Shown here: positions 24,255 to 33,571 of the stretch, piece after piece
How the letters are laid out: each line of letters opens with the position of its first letter
Position numbering within the stretch: the first letter of the stretch is position 1
Notes under the pieces: model-generated
What the model was told of the DNA's origin: nothing
Seen by the model: only the letters and a program-made list of their open reading frames with translations
The model's database searches: none
Assembly (NCBI GenBank): GCA_017478205.1
Contig: JAFVDZ010000081.1
Coordinates: forward strand, 1 to 62,956
Length of the DNA: 62,956 nucleotides
From: Spirochaetales bacterium
GTDB lineage: Bacteria; Spirochaetota; Spirochaetia; Sphaerochaetales; Sphaerochaetaceae
Reading direction: 5' to 3'
Made by a program: the position numbers and the translations under genes

Positions 24255-24995
24255 ATGTCTGGCCACAGTAAATGGGCAACTATCAAACACAAGAAGGGAT
24301 TGGCCGATGCAAAGCGCGGTCAGAAGTTTACAAAGCTGATCAAGGAAATCACTGTCGCAGCAAAGATGGGCGGTGCAGATCCTGAATCAAATGCAAGACT
24401 CAGAACTGCTGTTCTAAAGGCAAGAGCCGAGAACATGCCAAAAGATAACATCGAGAGAGCAATCAAGAAGGCTGCTGGTGAAGATGCAAACACCAACTTC
24501 TATGAACTCACCTATGAAGGCTATGCTGGTGGTGGCGTTGCTATCATCATCGATACTCTTACTGATAACAAGAACAGAACTGCTGCTGATGTCAGATCTA
24601 CTCTTACCAAGCTTGGCGGTACTCTCGGTGCTCCAGGTTCTGTATCCTACATGTTCCAGACCAAGGGTGTAATCACCTATGATGCTACAAAGTACACAGA
24701 AGACGAAATTTTCGAAGCTGCTCTTGAAAATGGTGCAGAAGATGTAAGCAACGATGGTGAAGTCATCGAAGTTACTACATCTCCTTCAGATTTCGCTACA
24801 GTTCTCGAAGCAATGCAGGCAGCTGGTTTCGAGCAGGATTCTGCCGATATCAACAAGATTGCAGATCAGATGGTAAGCGTTGACAAGGAAAAGGCTGAGA
24901 AGGTCATGAAGATTGTCGAGCGTCTTGAGGACCTCGAAGATGTTCAGCAGGTATCAACCAACCTCGAGCTTCCAGACGATTACGACGGAGAATAA
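24255..24995 (+). CDS. yebC: YebC/PmpR-family protein
   Basis: 246-aa protein of the universally conserved YebC/TACO1 family, full length. N-terminal signature MSGHSKWATIKHKKGLADAK and the middle VSYMFQTKGVI are typical. Family members act in translation of proline-rich stretches or as DNA-binding regulators, depending on the member. It opens the ruvCAB operon, a common arrangement. Confidence 0.93.
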   Translation: MSGHSKWATIKHKKGLADAKRGQKFTKLIKEITVAAKMGGADPESNARLRTAVLKARAENMPKDNIERAIKKAAGEDANTNFYELTYEGYAGGGVAIIIDTLTDNKNRTAADVRSTLTKLGGTLGAPGSVSYMFQTKGVITYDATKYTEDEIFEAALENGAEDVSNDGEVIEVTTSPSDFATVLEAMQAAGFEQDSADINKIADQMVSVDKEKAEKVMKIVERLEDLEDVQQVSTNLELPDDYDGE

Positions 24996-25002
24996 AAAGA
25001 GA

Positions 25003-25509
25003 TTGATAGTCCTTGGAATTGATCCGGGATTGGCTAACACAGGCTGGGGAGTTGTGGAAGTTATTTCACAGCAGTACCGGCCTGTTTCTTTTGGAGTCAT
25101 CAAAACTGACACCTCTCACAGCCTTCCCGATAGAATTTCAGCAATAGCGAAGGAGGTAGGGGTACTAGTTGATAGATACTCCTGTGAAGTTGTTTCCATG
25201 GAGGACATATTCTTTACCAAGAATGTCTCCTCTGCTATTTCTGTTGCCAAGGTAATTGGAGCAATCTGTCATGAGATGAGGAGCAAGAATATCGAGGTTC
25301 ATCTATTTTCTCCTCCTCAGATCAAGCAGGCAGTAACAGGCATGGGAAAGGCTGATAAGAACCAAGTCCAACAGATGGTAAAACTTCTGCTTGGAATGAA
25401 ATCTATTCCCAAGTCTGACCATGCAGCGGATGCACTTGCAGACTGCATAACCTATGCAGTCTTCTCTCAGACCTACTCAAGGATTGGAATGAAAGGAAAT
25501 AATTCATGA
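25003..25509 (+). CDS. ruvC: Holliday junction resolvase RuvC
   Basis: 168-aa endonuclease that cuts Holliday junctions together with RuvAB. Acidic catalytic residues are visible: Asp in VLGIDPGLANTGWG (start), Glu in SMEDIFF (about 66), and two Asp in DHAADALADC (about 138-145). I place the start at the TTG at 25003, because homology begins at LIVLGIDPG and the upstream frame lies inside yebC; GGAG (24987-24990) is a possible ribosome binding site. Its stop overlaps the ruvA start (ATGA). Confidence 0.92.
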   Translation: MIVLGIDPGLANTGWGVVEVISQQYRPVSFGVIKTDTSHSLPDRISAIAKEVGVLVDRYSCEVVSMEDIFFTKNVSSAISVAKVIGAICHEMRSKNIEVHLFSPPQIKQAVTGMGKADKNQVQQMVKLLLGMKSIPKSDHAADALADCITYAVFSQTYSRIGMKGNNS

Positions 25510-26123
25510 TCAATGCACTCAATGGAACAATAGTAGAAGTTTCTCACAACTCGGTTATAGTCAATGTAAATGGAGTTGAGTACTATGCTGAAATTTCCAC
25601 AAATGCAGCAAGCTACTTTTCAAGCCATCTCAAGGAACAGGTGAGAGTTCTCACCAAGCTGAACATCACTGAATATGCAACCAGTCTCTATGGATTTAAA
25701 GATGAAGAAGAAAGAGATTGCTTCATTCAGCTTCAGACAGTTCCAGGAATTGGAGCAAAGCAAGCCTTGAAAGTCCTTTCATCCATTTCTGTCGAAGAGT
25801 TTATCAAGGCACTTGATAGAAGAGATATTTCTGCTCTTTCAAGGATTCCAGGAATTGGCTCAAAGAGTGCACAGAAGCTTATCCTTCAACTCAGAGATAC
25901 TCTTGTATATACTGATGAAGAAGAGGGCAGTGGAAACACCAAGGGCGTTGGAAAGCAATGGAATGATATTCTTGAGTCCTTCATCGCTATGGGATATGAC
26001 AAGAAGATTGTTCAGAGAAAACTTGATGAGATTCTAAACAAGGAATCATCAAAACTTGCAACAATGAGCCATGATAAGGCGGAATCATATATATTCCCAC
26101 TTCTCCTTAGGAGTCTTGCATGA
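25506..26123 (+). CDS. ruvA: Holliday junction DNA helicase subunit RuvA
   Basis: 205-aa protein with an N-terminal OB-fold ([22 protein letters not shown]), two helix-hairpin-helix motifs ([30 protein letters not shown], about residues 78-92 and 113-127) and the C-terminal domain that contacts RuvB. It forms the tetramer that holds the four-way junction. It overlaps ruvC and ruvB by four bases each. Confidence 0.94.
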   Translation: MINALNGTIVEVSHNSVIVNVNGVEYYAEISTNAASYFSSHLKEQVRVLTKLNITEYATSLYGFKDEEERDCFIQLQTVPGIGAKQALKVLSSISVEEFIKALDRRDISALSRIPGIGSKSAQKLILQLRDTLVYTDEEEGSGNTKGVGKQWNDILESFIAMGYDKKIVQRKLDEILNKESSKLATMSHDKAESYIFPLLLRSLA

Positions 26124-27178
26124 AATACGAAGAAGATTACTACGATCCAGAGGATAGCCCTGTAGCTGTTACCTTCCAGAAGGCTGATGAGCAGAGTGAT
26201 AATGTCCTGAGGCCTAAATATCTTGAAGATTTCCAGGGTCAGAAGAAACTTAAGGACAATCTCCAGGTCTTTATCAATGCAGCAAGAGCAAGAGGAGAGG
26301 CACTGGACCACACATTCCTTGTCGGTCCTCCTGGGCTTGGAAAGACAACACTTGCATCCATCATAGCAAATGAGATGCACACTGAAATCAGGATGACAAG
26401 TGCTCCAGCTTTAGATAAACCAAAGGATCTTGCTGGTATCCTGACCAATGTAACTGAGAATTCCATCTTTTTCATCGATGAAATCCATCGTCTCAAGCCA
26501 GCTCTTGAGGAGATGCTCTATATTGCTATGGAAGACTATGAGATAGACTGGGTAATTGGACAGGGACCAAGTGCAAGGACAATGAGAGTTCCTCTTCCTA
26601 AGTTCACTCTGATTGGAGCAACAACCAAGGCAGGTAGTGTCGCAATGCCACTTTCAGAGCGTTTTGGTATCAATTGCCATCTTGAGTATTACAGTGCTGA
26701 AGAGTTGAAGGATATCATCCTGCGATCTGCAAAGCTGCTTGATACAAAGATAGATAACGATGCTGCTCTTATGCTTGCATCCTGCTCGAGAGGTACACCA
26801 AGAATTGCCAACCGTCTTTTAAAGCGTCTGAGAGACTTTGCTTATGATCTCAAGAGTGAGAACATCACAACAAAGATTGTAACTCACGGTCTTGATAGAA
26901 TGGGTATCGACCCTAACGGACTTGAAAGAATGGATAGACAGATCCTCAAGACCATCATCGAATTCTATAATGGCGGTCCTGTTGGTGCTGAAACTCTTTC
27001 GATCAGTGTCGGTGAAGCTGTTGAGACAATTGAGGATTACTATGAACCCTATCTGATACAGAAGGGTTATCTTAAACGAACAAAATCAGGTCGCTGTGTT
27101 ACACAGAAGGCCTATGAATTATTGAATATCCCTTACAGAGGTGCAATTTCAAATGCTGACCAAGGAATATTATTTTGA
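26120..27178 (+). CDS. ruvB: Holliday junction branch migration ATPase RuvB
   Basis: 352-aa AAA+ motor. [18 protein letters not shown] near the N-terminus, Walker [11 protein letters not shown] (about 69-78), Walker [10 protein letters not shown] (about 117-125), sensor 1 [10 protein letters not shown], arginine finger SERFG, and the winged helix at the C-terminus. It drives branch migration with RuvA. The start overlaps ruvA; the 3' end overlaps queA by 26 bases. Confidence 0.96.
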   Translation: MKYEEDYYDPEDSPVAVTFQKADEQSDNVLRPKYLEDFQGQKKLKDNLQVFINAARARGEALDHTFLVGPPGLGKTTLASIIANEMHTEIRMTSAPALDKPKDLAGILTNVTENSIFFIDEIHRLKPALEEMLYIAMEDYEIDWVIGQGPSARTMRVPLPKFTLIGATTKAGSVAMPLSERFGINCHLEYYSAEELKDIILRSAKLLDTKIDNDAALMLASCSRGTPRIANRLLKRLRDFAYDLKSENITTKIVTHGLDRMGIDPNGLERMDRQILKTIIEFYNGGPVGAETLSISVGEAVETIEDYYEPYLIQKGYLKRTKSGRCVTQKAYELLNIPYRGAISNADQGILF

Positions 27179-28193
27179 TCTTCCCTCTGAGCTTATCGCT
27201 CAGGAACCTGTAGAGAGAAGGGGAGATGAGAAGCTTCTCGTACTAGATAAGAATACAAGACTCTATGAAGATAGATTGATGAAGGATTTTCCTTCTCTTC
27301 TTGACGAGAACTCAATACTTGTTGTCAACAACTCTAAAGTCAGAAAAGCTCGCTGCTTTGGAAAGACTGAGTTTGGTGGAGTTGTTGAATTTCTGTTTCT
27401 TGAGGAAAATGAAGACCATAGCTGGATCTGCATGATTTCCAAGTCGAAGAAGCAGAAAATTGGAAGGAAGTATTACTTCTACGGCAAGAATGATGAACTT
27501 GTAAAGGTTGCAACACTTTCTGGTGAATATCCTGATGGAAACAGACAGGTGACATTTGAAGAACCTCTTGAAGAAGAGTTCTTCTCACGCTGTGGCCATG
27601 TTCCTCTTCCACCTTATATCAAGAGAGAGGACAAGTTCTCTGATGAATCAAGATATCAGACAATATATGCAAAGAATGAAGGCTCTGTTGCAGCTCCAAC
27701 TGCAGGATTGCATTTCACACCCGAAATCCTTGAAGAAGTAAAGAAGAGGGGAATTGAAATTGTCGAAGTTACTTTGCATGTAGGGGCTGGAACATTCCTT
27801 CCAGTCAGAAGCGAGAAAATCGAAGACCACCATATGCACTATGAAAGGTATACTATCCTTCCTGAAGTTGCAGCAAAGCTCAATGAAGCAAAGAGAAGTG
27901 GAAAGAAGATCGTCTCTGTTGGAACTACAAGCGTAAGAACTCTTGAAAGTGCAGTAAATGATAAAGGCATGATCGAAAGTGGTACAAGAAGAACAAATAT
28001 CTTCATCCACCCAGGTGTTCCTTTCCGTTTTGTGGATAATCTTTTGACAAATTTTCACACTCCAGAATCGACACTGTTGATGCTTGTAAGCGCACTTGCA
28101 GGAAAAGAGAATATCTTCAAAGCCTACGAGCACGCAATAAGCGAACGTTATCGTTTCTTCAGCTATGGGGATGCAATGTTCATCAAAGGTTGA
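27153..28193 (+). CDS. queA: S-adenosylmethionine:tRNA ribosyltransferase-isomerase
   Basis: 346-aa QueA, which transfers the ribosyl part of SAM to preQ1 in tRNA to give epoxyqueuosine. Signatures: [18 protein letters not shown] at the start, APTAGLHFT (about 190), [11 protein letters not shown], and [19 protein letters not shown]. The ATG at 27153 is chosen because GAGGTG (27138-27143) is well spaced before it and homology begins there; the gene thus starts inside ruvB. tgt, the preceding enzyme in the queuosine pathway, is at 50617-51741. Confidence 0.95.
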   Translation: MLTKEYYFDLPSELIAQEPVERRGDEKLLVLDKNTRLYEDRLMKDFPSLLDENSILVVNNSKVRKARCFGKTEFGGVVEFLFLEENEDHSWICMISKSKKQKIGRKYYFYGKNDELVKVATLSGEYPDGNRQVTFEEPLEEEFFSRCGHVPLPPYIKREDKFSDESRYQTIYAKNEGSVAAPTAGLHFTPEILEEVKKRGIEIVEVTLHVGAGTFLPVRSEKIEDHHMHYERYTILPEVAAKLNEAKRSGKKIVSVGTTSVRTLESAVNDKGMIESGTRRTNIFIHPGVPFRFVDNLLTNFHTPESTLLMLVSALAGKENIFKAYEHAISERYRFFSYGDAMFIKG

Positions 28194-28803
28194 TATAACC
28201 TTCGATTTCATTGAACACCAATTCGGATGCCTCTATCTCGTTCATGATGGCAGGTATTCGAATCAGTTTTACACCTTCAGGCAGGGCCCTGAAGGCTTTT
28301 TCAAAGTTCTCTTTGACGCATTTGAGATACTCTTCCTTCTCGAAGAGCTCTTTTACATCTCCACGTGAATTAATTCTTTCCATGCAAAGAGATACAGAAG
28401 CATCAAGATAGATAACACACCTAGGATGTGGATAATTGTTGATTGCTTTGACGTAATCAAAGTCAAGCTGGACAGTCTGATAAGCAAAAGAGGAATAGAA
28501 GTAGCGGTCTGAAAGGACTATTGTCCCTTCCTTTGTCTTTTTCTCGATTCCATAATCTGAGTTATAGAGATGATCATGACGATCTGCAGAATAAAGCAGG
28601 GCAAGAGCTTGAGGCGTTGTCACGATTTCACGTCTTAGCACCTGTCTGACAACTCTACCGATCGCATTATCTGTGGGTTCAAAAGTAGTTTCGACATTAA
28701 AACCTCTACTTCTGAGCTTATCTCCAAGCAGATGTAGCTGTGTAGATTTTCCTGAACCATCAAGACCTTCAAAAACAAAGAAATTATCGAGTACCTTATC
28801 CAT
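28183..28803 (-). CDS. tmk: Thymidylate kinase
   Basis: 206-aa dTMP kinase: P-loop FEGLDGSGKSTQ (about 11-22), DR motif LSDRYFYSSFAYQ (about 99), and a C-terminal helical part; makes dTDP for DNA synthesis. The ATG at 28803 is preferred to one 33 bases upstream because the family starts shortly before the P-loop. The gene is alone on the minus strand, convergent with queA and overlapping its 3' end by 11 bases. Confidence 0.9.
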   Translation of the reverse strand: MDKVLDNFFVFEGLDGSGKSTQLHLLGDKLRSRGFNVETTFEPTDNAIGRVVRQVLRREIVTTPQALALLYSADRHDHLYNSDYGIEKKTKEGTIVLSDRYFYSSFAYQTVQLDFDYVKAINNYPHPRCVIYLDASVSLCMERINSRGDVKELFEKEEYLKCVKENFEKAFRALPEGVKLIRIPAIMNEIEASELVFNEIEGYINL

Positions 28804-28885
28804 CTCAAACTCCAATTTCAAGGAATATAATAACAATTAGTGATGAATAAAAACAATCAATCGTTTATATTTAAACTGGAATAAT

Positions 28886-31800
28886 ATGAAATATCACACG
28901 ACACTGTCGACAATACTGATTTCCCTGGGAGTTCTTCTGTTTTTCCTAGCAGTTGCTGTTTTCTGTGTCGAATATTTCAATCTTGATTCTCCTGGAGTTC
29001 TGGTCCTGAACACAATCGAAAAAAAGCTCCAGAATGAAGACCTTCCATTTACACTATCTTTTTCTGCGATAGACAGAAAGATGGACAGGGAAATCACAGT
29101 CCACGACATTGATTTCAACTATAAAGGGCTTGAGAGTATAAAAGCGAAGACTGTAACTATAGTGCAGAATCCTGCTTCACTCTTATCGAAGTTGCTTTTG
29201 AAAAGAGGAAATATCAGAATTCTCATCGAAGGACTTGAGTTCAAATATACAAGTTTCAAAGGAAGTGATAATGATTCAAGACCTTCAACATTCAATGAAA
29301 CAGAACTCATAAATAGAATTGCTGAAGTAATCGAGAAGAAGACTGATGGATTTCTGTTTAATTTCGACTATGAAATCATCATAGACCATGCAAATATCTC
29401 CTATGAAGATCTGATTGTAATCGATGACGGATATGCAGAGATCAAATTTGACAGAAAGCTCATCTTGAGAAATATCTATTTTGATATTCCTAGCATTGTG
29501 ATGATTCAGGATGATATGGTCACAAGAGTCGATAGGCTAGTGGCAACTGCAGATAGGACGAATCAATATGTTATCGATGCAAGCTTTGACAACCTTTCTG
29601 TTTCCTCCGAAAATCTTTCACTCGATGCAATCGATATGACCTTTAATACGAAATTTGCAACTCTTGCCAATCTCGAATTGAAGAACCTTCACTATGATGC
29701 AACTCTTGAAAGCATCAACTATTCAGATCCAGAGACAAAGTTCAATTTTACTGACCTGACAGCAAGGGAGGCAGAAGAAGGTGCATACTTCATTGCATCG
29801 AACTTCAACCTCACTCATGGAGAATACACAGCCACTTCGGAAAACATCGAAGCAAATGTATCAGGAAACCTCTCAGGTAACTACAAGGTATCAGTCAAAT
29901 CAGATATTCCTGTAACAATAAAGAATGGTGAAGATAATGTCTTCATTTTCAAAGGTTATGATGCAACCTTGAATTATGATGGTATCTATACATTGGATGC
30001 AATTCTTGATGATATCGATATTGCATATGCAGAAGACTATACGAAAGCCATCATAGACAACATCAATTTAAATGGCAGCCGTATCTATTGCCAATATGAT
30101 GAGAAAAGGTTGTATGCAGAAGTAAATTCAAACCTCACAATAGAAAGCAAGAAGAAATATTTTGACAAGGCAACAACAAAGTTTTCAGCAGGTTTCATGA
30201 GAGAAGGGGAAGAGATAACTGAATACTTTATCAATGTCGATGGTCTCTATCTGCCAACTGTCAGTTCTCCAATCGTTGGAAATATTTCATACACTGATAA
30301 GAAATTGAGTGGAAACTTCAACTATTCAGATTCAGTAAATGTAAGTCTTGATAGAACAAAGGGCTTCCAGCTCGATGCAGAGATCAATTCTCTTGAACTT
30401 GTTGAATTCGAACCGCTCATTGAAATGGTAACACCGATATTCGGAAACTACATTGCACCTGAAACAACCTTTTCTGGTACTTTCCGTGTCTCAAGTGATG
30501 AAGACATAAGGAAATATTCGACGATATACTCATCATTTGCTCTCTCTGATATCAGATTCAATGACTTCAGATTCGGCATTGCAGGTCTTCTTGATTCCAC
30601 AATAGAAGATAATGTCTTGAAGGTAAAAACAATCTCATCCTCGAATGATTTCTTCAGAGCCTCATATTCAGGAAACATCGACCTTGATACAAAGCTGCCA
30701 GAAGGTCACCTTGAAATCATCAATCCAAATTCAGGCAAAGAGTACATGAGAGTCGATATCAACAAGAATGAAAACAATGGATACTCATTCAATGCAGCTC
30801 TTCCAACAATTTATGATAGCTCTGTAACAGGTGTTGTCGAAAGAGATGAGAACAATTGTATTGTTGCAGATGGTCTTCTTGTTTCCGGTATCGATAGCTA
30901 TCCGATCAGCGTATTCAACGATTCAACAAATAGAATTACTAGAGTCACATCTACAGGCTTCTCATTCGGTCTTGAAATTGTAGATTCTATCATCTCCTCC
31001 GAGCTGGAATTCAGTTCCTTCAAGGCTCCAGTCAAGAGTGAAGAAATTGTACCTCTTATCATCAACGGTAAGTTGATTACAACCTTCGATTTCCAGGATC
31101 AGAGTCTCTCTGGCCGTTCTACAACCTTGGATTTGATCGATTTCAGGTTCCTGCCATCTGTTCCTGATATCCACTTCAATATTGAATTCACCAACGAATA
31201 TGTCGCTTTGAACAACATCTCTGTTGTCAACGATTTCCCATTGCTACTCGGAAGAGTTTACTTCGATATAAGGAATAAATCTGTTGCAGCACACATAGGA
31301 AACAACGATGAGAATGCATATTTATCTATAATGAAGATAGGAAAGGGCTACACAGGTATCATCGATATCGAGAACTTCATGCTTGAAAGATTTGGCTTTG
31401 AAGATCTTATTGCAAATGCATCCCTCACAGGAAGAGGAAGTAGGCTAGATGATTTCACATTCTCAGGTAGTATGTTTGCTTCAGGCAAGGATTCAAGTAG
31501 CTATATCTTGAGATCGGATATCACACTGACTCCATACATGCTTTCATTCACAGATCTGAATTATGATACAGACAAGCTGAAAATCCATTCAGATTCCATC
31601 TCTATCGATTCTGTTACAGGCAACTCATCTGCACTCTTTGATATCACATATAATGTCCAGAATAAGGATAGAGATTATCCAATCGATATCAAGTTCAATT
31701 ACTCACTCAATTTCCCTGTATATGAGAACTTCCTCGATATGGGCTTCAACCTTATCGACTATATCAAAGGAGGTGGTTTCCTCGATACTCAGATCCATAT

Positions 31801-33490
31801 CGACAATATCATTTTGGATAACGGAATAGGTATCTGGGATAGAGACATCACTCTTTCCTTCAATAAGGATGAATTTACTGCATCTGGTAACTTGATTGAA
31901 GGATATTATGAGATTGCAACAAAGAAGATGGATGTGACAATCCACAAAAATGAGATCATCTCTGGTCGATTCATGGGAAGTGTCGTCTATCCAGAATATG
32001 ACATATTGGTCGAGAATTTCTCTTTCAACTTGCATAGCATAGTCACATTCATGAAGTATCCAATCTTCTATTTCGGAACCGATTCATATGTAAATGCAAA
32101 CCTGAGAGTCTATGGAAAGGGTCGAAACAGTCATATTTTCGGAGATATCTTCTCTGACAAGGTCATGTTCAACACCTGGTGGATCGACCAGGATGACTTC
32201 GTGGCAACAAACCTCAAGATGACGATAATCGACAACGAGCTCGATTCTAGCTTGATGCCAGCCACAATGATCAACAGGGAGACAGGTGACATCAGGGAAG
32301 GTAGGGTCAGATTCTTCGGAACTATCGGTGGACCTAACATTGTTGACCATATTGCACTTGATGCATACACAGAAGAAGATGCAAAGATACATATCATCTG
32401 TCCAATTCAGACCTACAATGCACAGATAGAAGGTTATGGCTGGGGCCATTTCACTTATGACAGTGAAATATGGTTGCAGCACATGAGCGGTGAATTCTTC
32501 ATCGAAGATTTCGATATCAGTATTGGTTATGACCCACTTCCTTACTGGTGGGAGAGTGGTATCCAGTATACTGATGATTTCTATATCACATTCTCAAAGA
32601 ATGTACGCTTCATCCTTCCAAAGAGCGATGAGCCAATCATGACTGCATATATCAAGGAAGGAGATGAGATAAGATTCTTGTACGATACTAGATATATGAA
32701 TGCATCTATTTCTGGAAATATAAATCTCAAGGGTGGTGAAATCTACTACTTCAACAAGAGCTTCTATATTACCGATGGAAGCTTCAACTTCCCATCAAAT
32801 TCCTTCAATGAGCCAAGACTTTCACTCAGAGCAAAGCTTACTGATTTCGATAGCAATGGAAACAAGGTCGATATCTTCCTAGTTCTCAACAATTCCACTC
32901 TCGATAATATCACCCCACACTTTGAATCCTATCCACAGAAGAGCACATCGGAAATCATGGCTATTCTTGGTAATGTGATCATATCAGAAACAGGAGAGGA
33001 ATCTGGAACTAGTCTTGGAACCCTTGCAAACCTCTTCTCAAGTGGTATGGATTTCATGGGTAGGGCAGGTGTCATCAACAACAACTTCTCAACTAGATCC
33101 CTGACAGACTCGATCAGAGAAAATCTCAATCTGGATATGTTCTCTCTGCGTTCACAGCTCTTGCAGAACGTTCTCCTTGATTCTGTTTTCACACCAGGTG
33201 CAACTGTCTATTCACCGATTTCCAGAATCTTGAACAACACAACAATATTCTTTGGAAAGCAGATTACTGGACAGATATTCCTGAAGGGACTCATCAAATT
33301 GAATTCTAAAGAAAAGAGAAAGAATAAGAATCCTTTCCTTGCAAAGGATCTCATGCTTGATTTCGAAATGTCGCTAGAATGGGAGAATCCAATCGGAACA
33401 TTCACATTCAGTACAAATCCAGTGAATCTCTTCCCTCAGAATCTTATGGATAATTTTGGTCTATCATATAGCAATCGTATCGTTTTCTAG
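28886..33490 (+). CDS. tamB: TamB-like translocation and assembly protein
   Basis: 1534-aa protein of the TamB/AsmA-like class. A single N-terminal membrane anchor (about residues 8-28), a very long beta-rich body with repeated short hydrophobic/polar strands, and the conserved C-terminal TamB (DUF490) domain of about the last 350 residues (YGKGRNSHIFGDIF, INLKGGEIYYFNKSFYITDG, PRLSLRAKLTDFD, FFGKQITGQIFLKG). Such proteins bridge the inner and outer membranes and are linked to outer-membrane assembly or lipid transport. The next gene encodes BamA, which fits this. Confidence 0.88.
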   Translation: MKYHTTLSTILISLGVLLFFLAVAVFCVEYFNLDSPGVLVLNTIEKKLQNEDLPFTLSFSAIDRKMDREITVHDIDFNYKGLESIKAKTVTIVQNPASLLSKLLLKRGNIRILIEGLEFKYTSFKGSDNDSRPSTFNETELINRIAEVIEKKTDGFLFNFDYEIIIDHANISYEDLIVIDDGYAEIKFDRKLILRNIYFDIPSIVMIQDDMVTRVDRLVATADRTNQYVIDASFDNLSVSSENLSLDAIDMTFNTKFATLANLELKNLHYDATLESINYSDPETKFNFTDLTAREAEEGAYFIASNFNLTHGEYTATSENIEANVSGNLSGNYKVSVKSDIPVTIKNGEDNVFIFKGYDATLNYDGIYTLDAILDDIDIAYAEDYTKAIIDNINLNGSRIYCQYDEKRLYAEVNSNLTIESKKKYFDKATTKFSAGFMREGEEITEYFINVDGLYLPTVSSPIVGNISYTDKKLSGNFNYSDSVNVSLDRTKGFQLDAEINSLELVEFEPLIEMVTPIFGNYIAPETTFSGTFRVSSDEDIRKYSTIYSSFALSDIRFNDFRFGIAGLLDSTIEDNVLKVKTISSSNDFFRASYSGNIDLDTKLPEGHLEIINPNSGKEYMRVDINKNENNGYSFNAALPTIYDSSVTGVVERDENNCIVADGLLVSGIDSYPISVFNDSTNRITRVTSTGFSFGLEIVDSIISSELEFSSFKAPVKSEEIVPLIINGKLITTFDFQDQSLSGRSTTLDLIDFRFLPSVPDIHFNIEFTNEYVALNNISVVNDFPLLLGRVYFDIRNKSVAAHIGNNDENAYLSIMKIGKGYTGIIDIENFMLERFGFEDLIANASLTGRGSRLDDFTFSGSMFASGKDSSSYILRSDITLTPYMLSFTDLNYDTDKLKIHSDSISIDSVTGNSSALFDITYNVQNKDRDYPIDIKFNYSLNFPVYENFLDMGFNLIDYIKGGGFLDTQIHIDNIILDNGIGIWDRDITLSFNKDEFTASGNLIEGYYEIATKKMDVTIHKNEIISGRFMGSVVYPEYDILVENFSFNLHSIVTFMKYPIFYFGTDSYVNANLRVYGKGRNSHIFGDIFSDKVMFNTWWIDQDDFVATNLKMTIIDNELDSSLMPATMINRETGDIREGRVRFFGTIGGPNIVDHIALDAYTEEDAKIHIICPIQTYNAQIEGYGWGHFTYDSEIWLQHMSGEFFIEDFDISIGYDPLPYWWESGIQYTDDFYITFSKNVRFILPKSDEPIMTAYIKEGDEIRFLYDTRYMNASISGNINLKGGEIYYFNKSFYITDGSFNFPSNSFNEPRLSLRAKLTDFDSNGNKVDIFLVLNNSTLDNITPHFESYPQKSTSEIMAILGNVIISETGEESGTSLGTLANLFSSGMDFMGRAGVINNNFSTRSLTDSIRENLNLDMFSLRSQLLQNVLLDSVFTPGATVYSPISRILNNTTIFFGKQITGQIFLKGLIKLNSKEKRKNKNPFLAKDLMLDFEMSLEWENPIGTFTFSTNPVNLFPQNLMDNFGLSYSNRIVF

Positions 33491-33523
33491 AATGTATAAT
33501 TATTGTGAAGTATCCAAAGATAA

Positions 33524-33551
33524 TTGGAATTTATGGGTTTAATGTTATATA
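33524..33551 (+). promoter_or_regulatory. Possible bamA promoter
   Basis: TTGGAA (33524-33529), 16-bp spacer, TATATA (33546-33551), within the 81-bp gap between tamB and bamA. A moderate match; bamA may also be read from upstream. Confidence 0.3.
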
Positions 33552-33571
33552 GTACATCGAAGGAGAATATA

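Noticed and set aside
22035-28803. tRNA genes in the gaps of this region
   Set aside because: No T-arm GTTCGAATC with a matching acceptor stem was found apart from that of tmRNA at 19643-20017.
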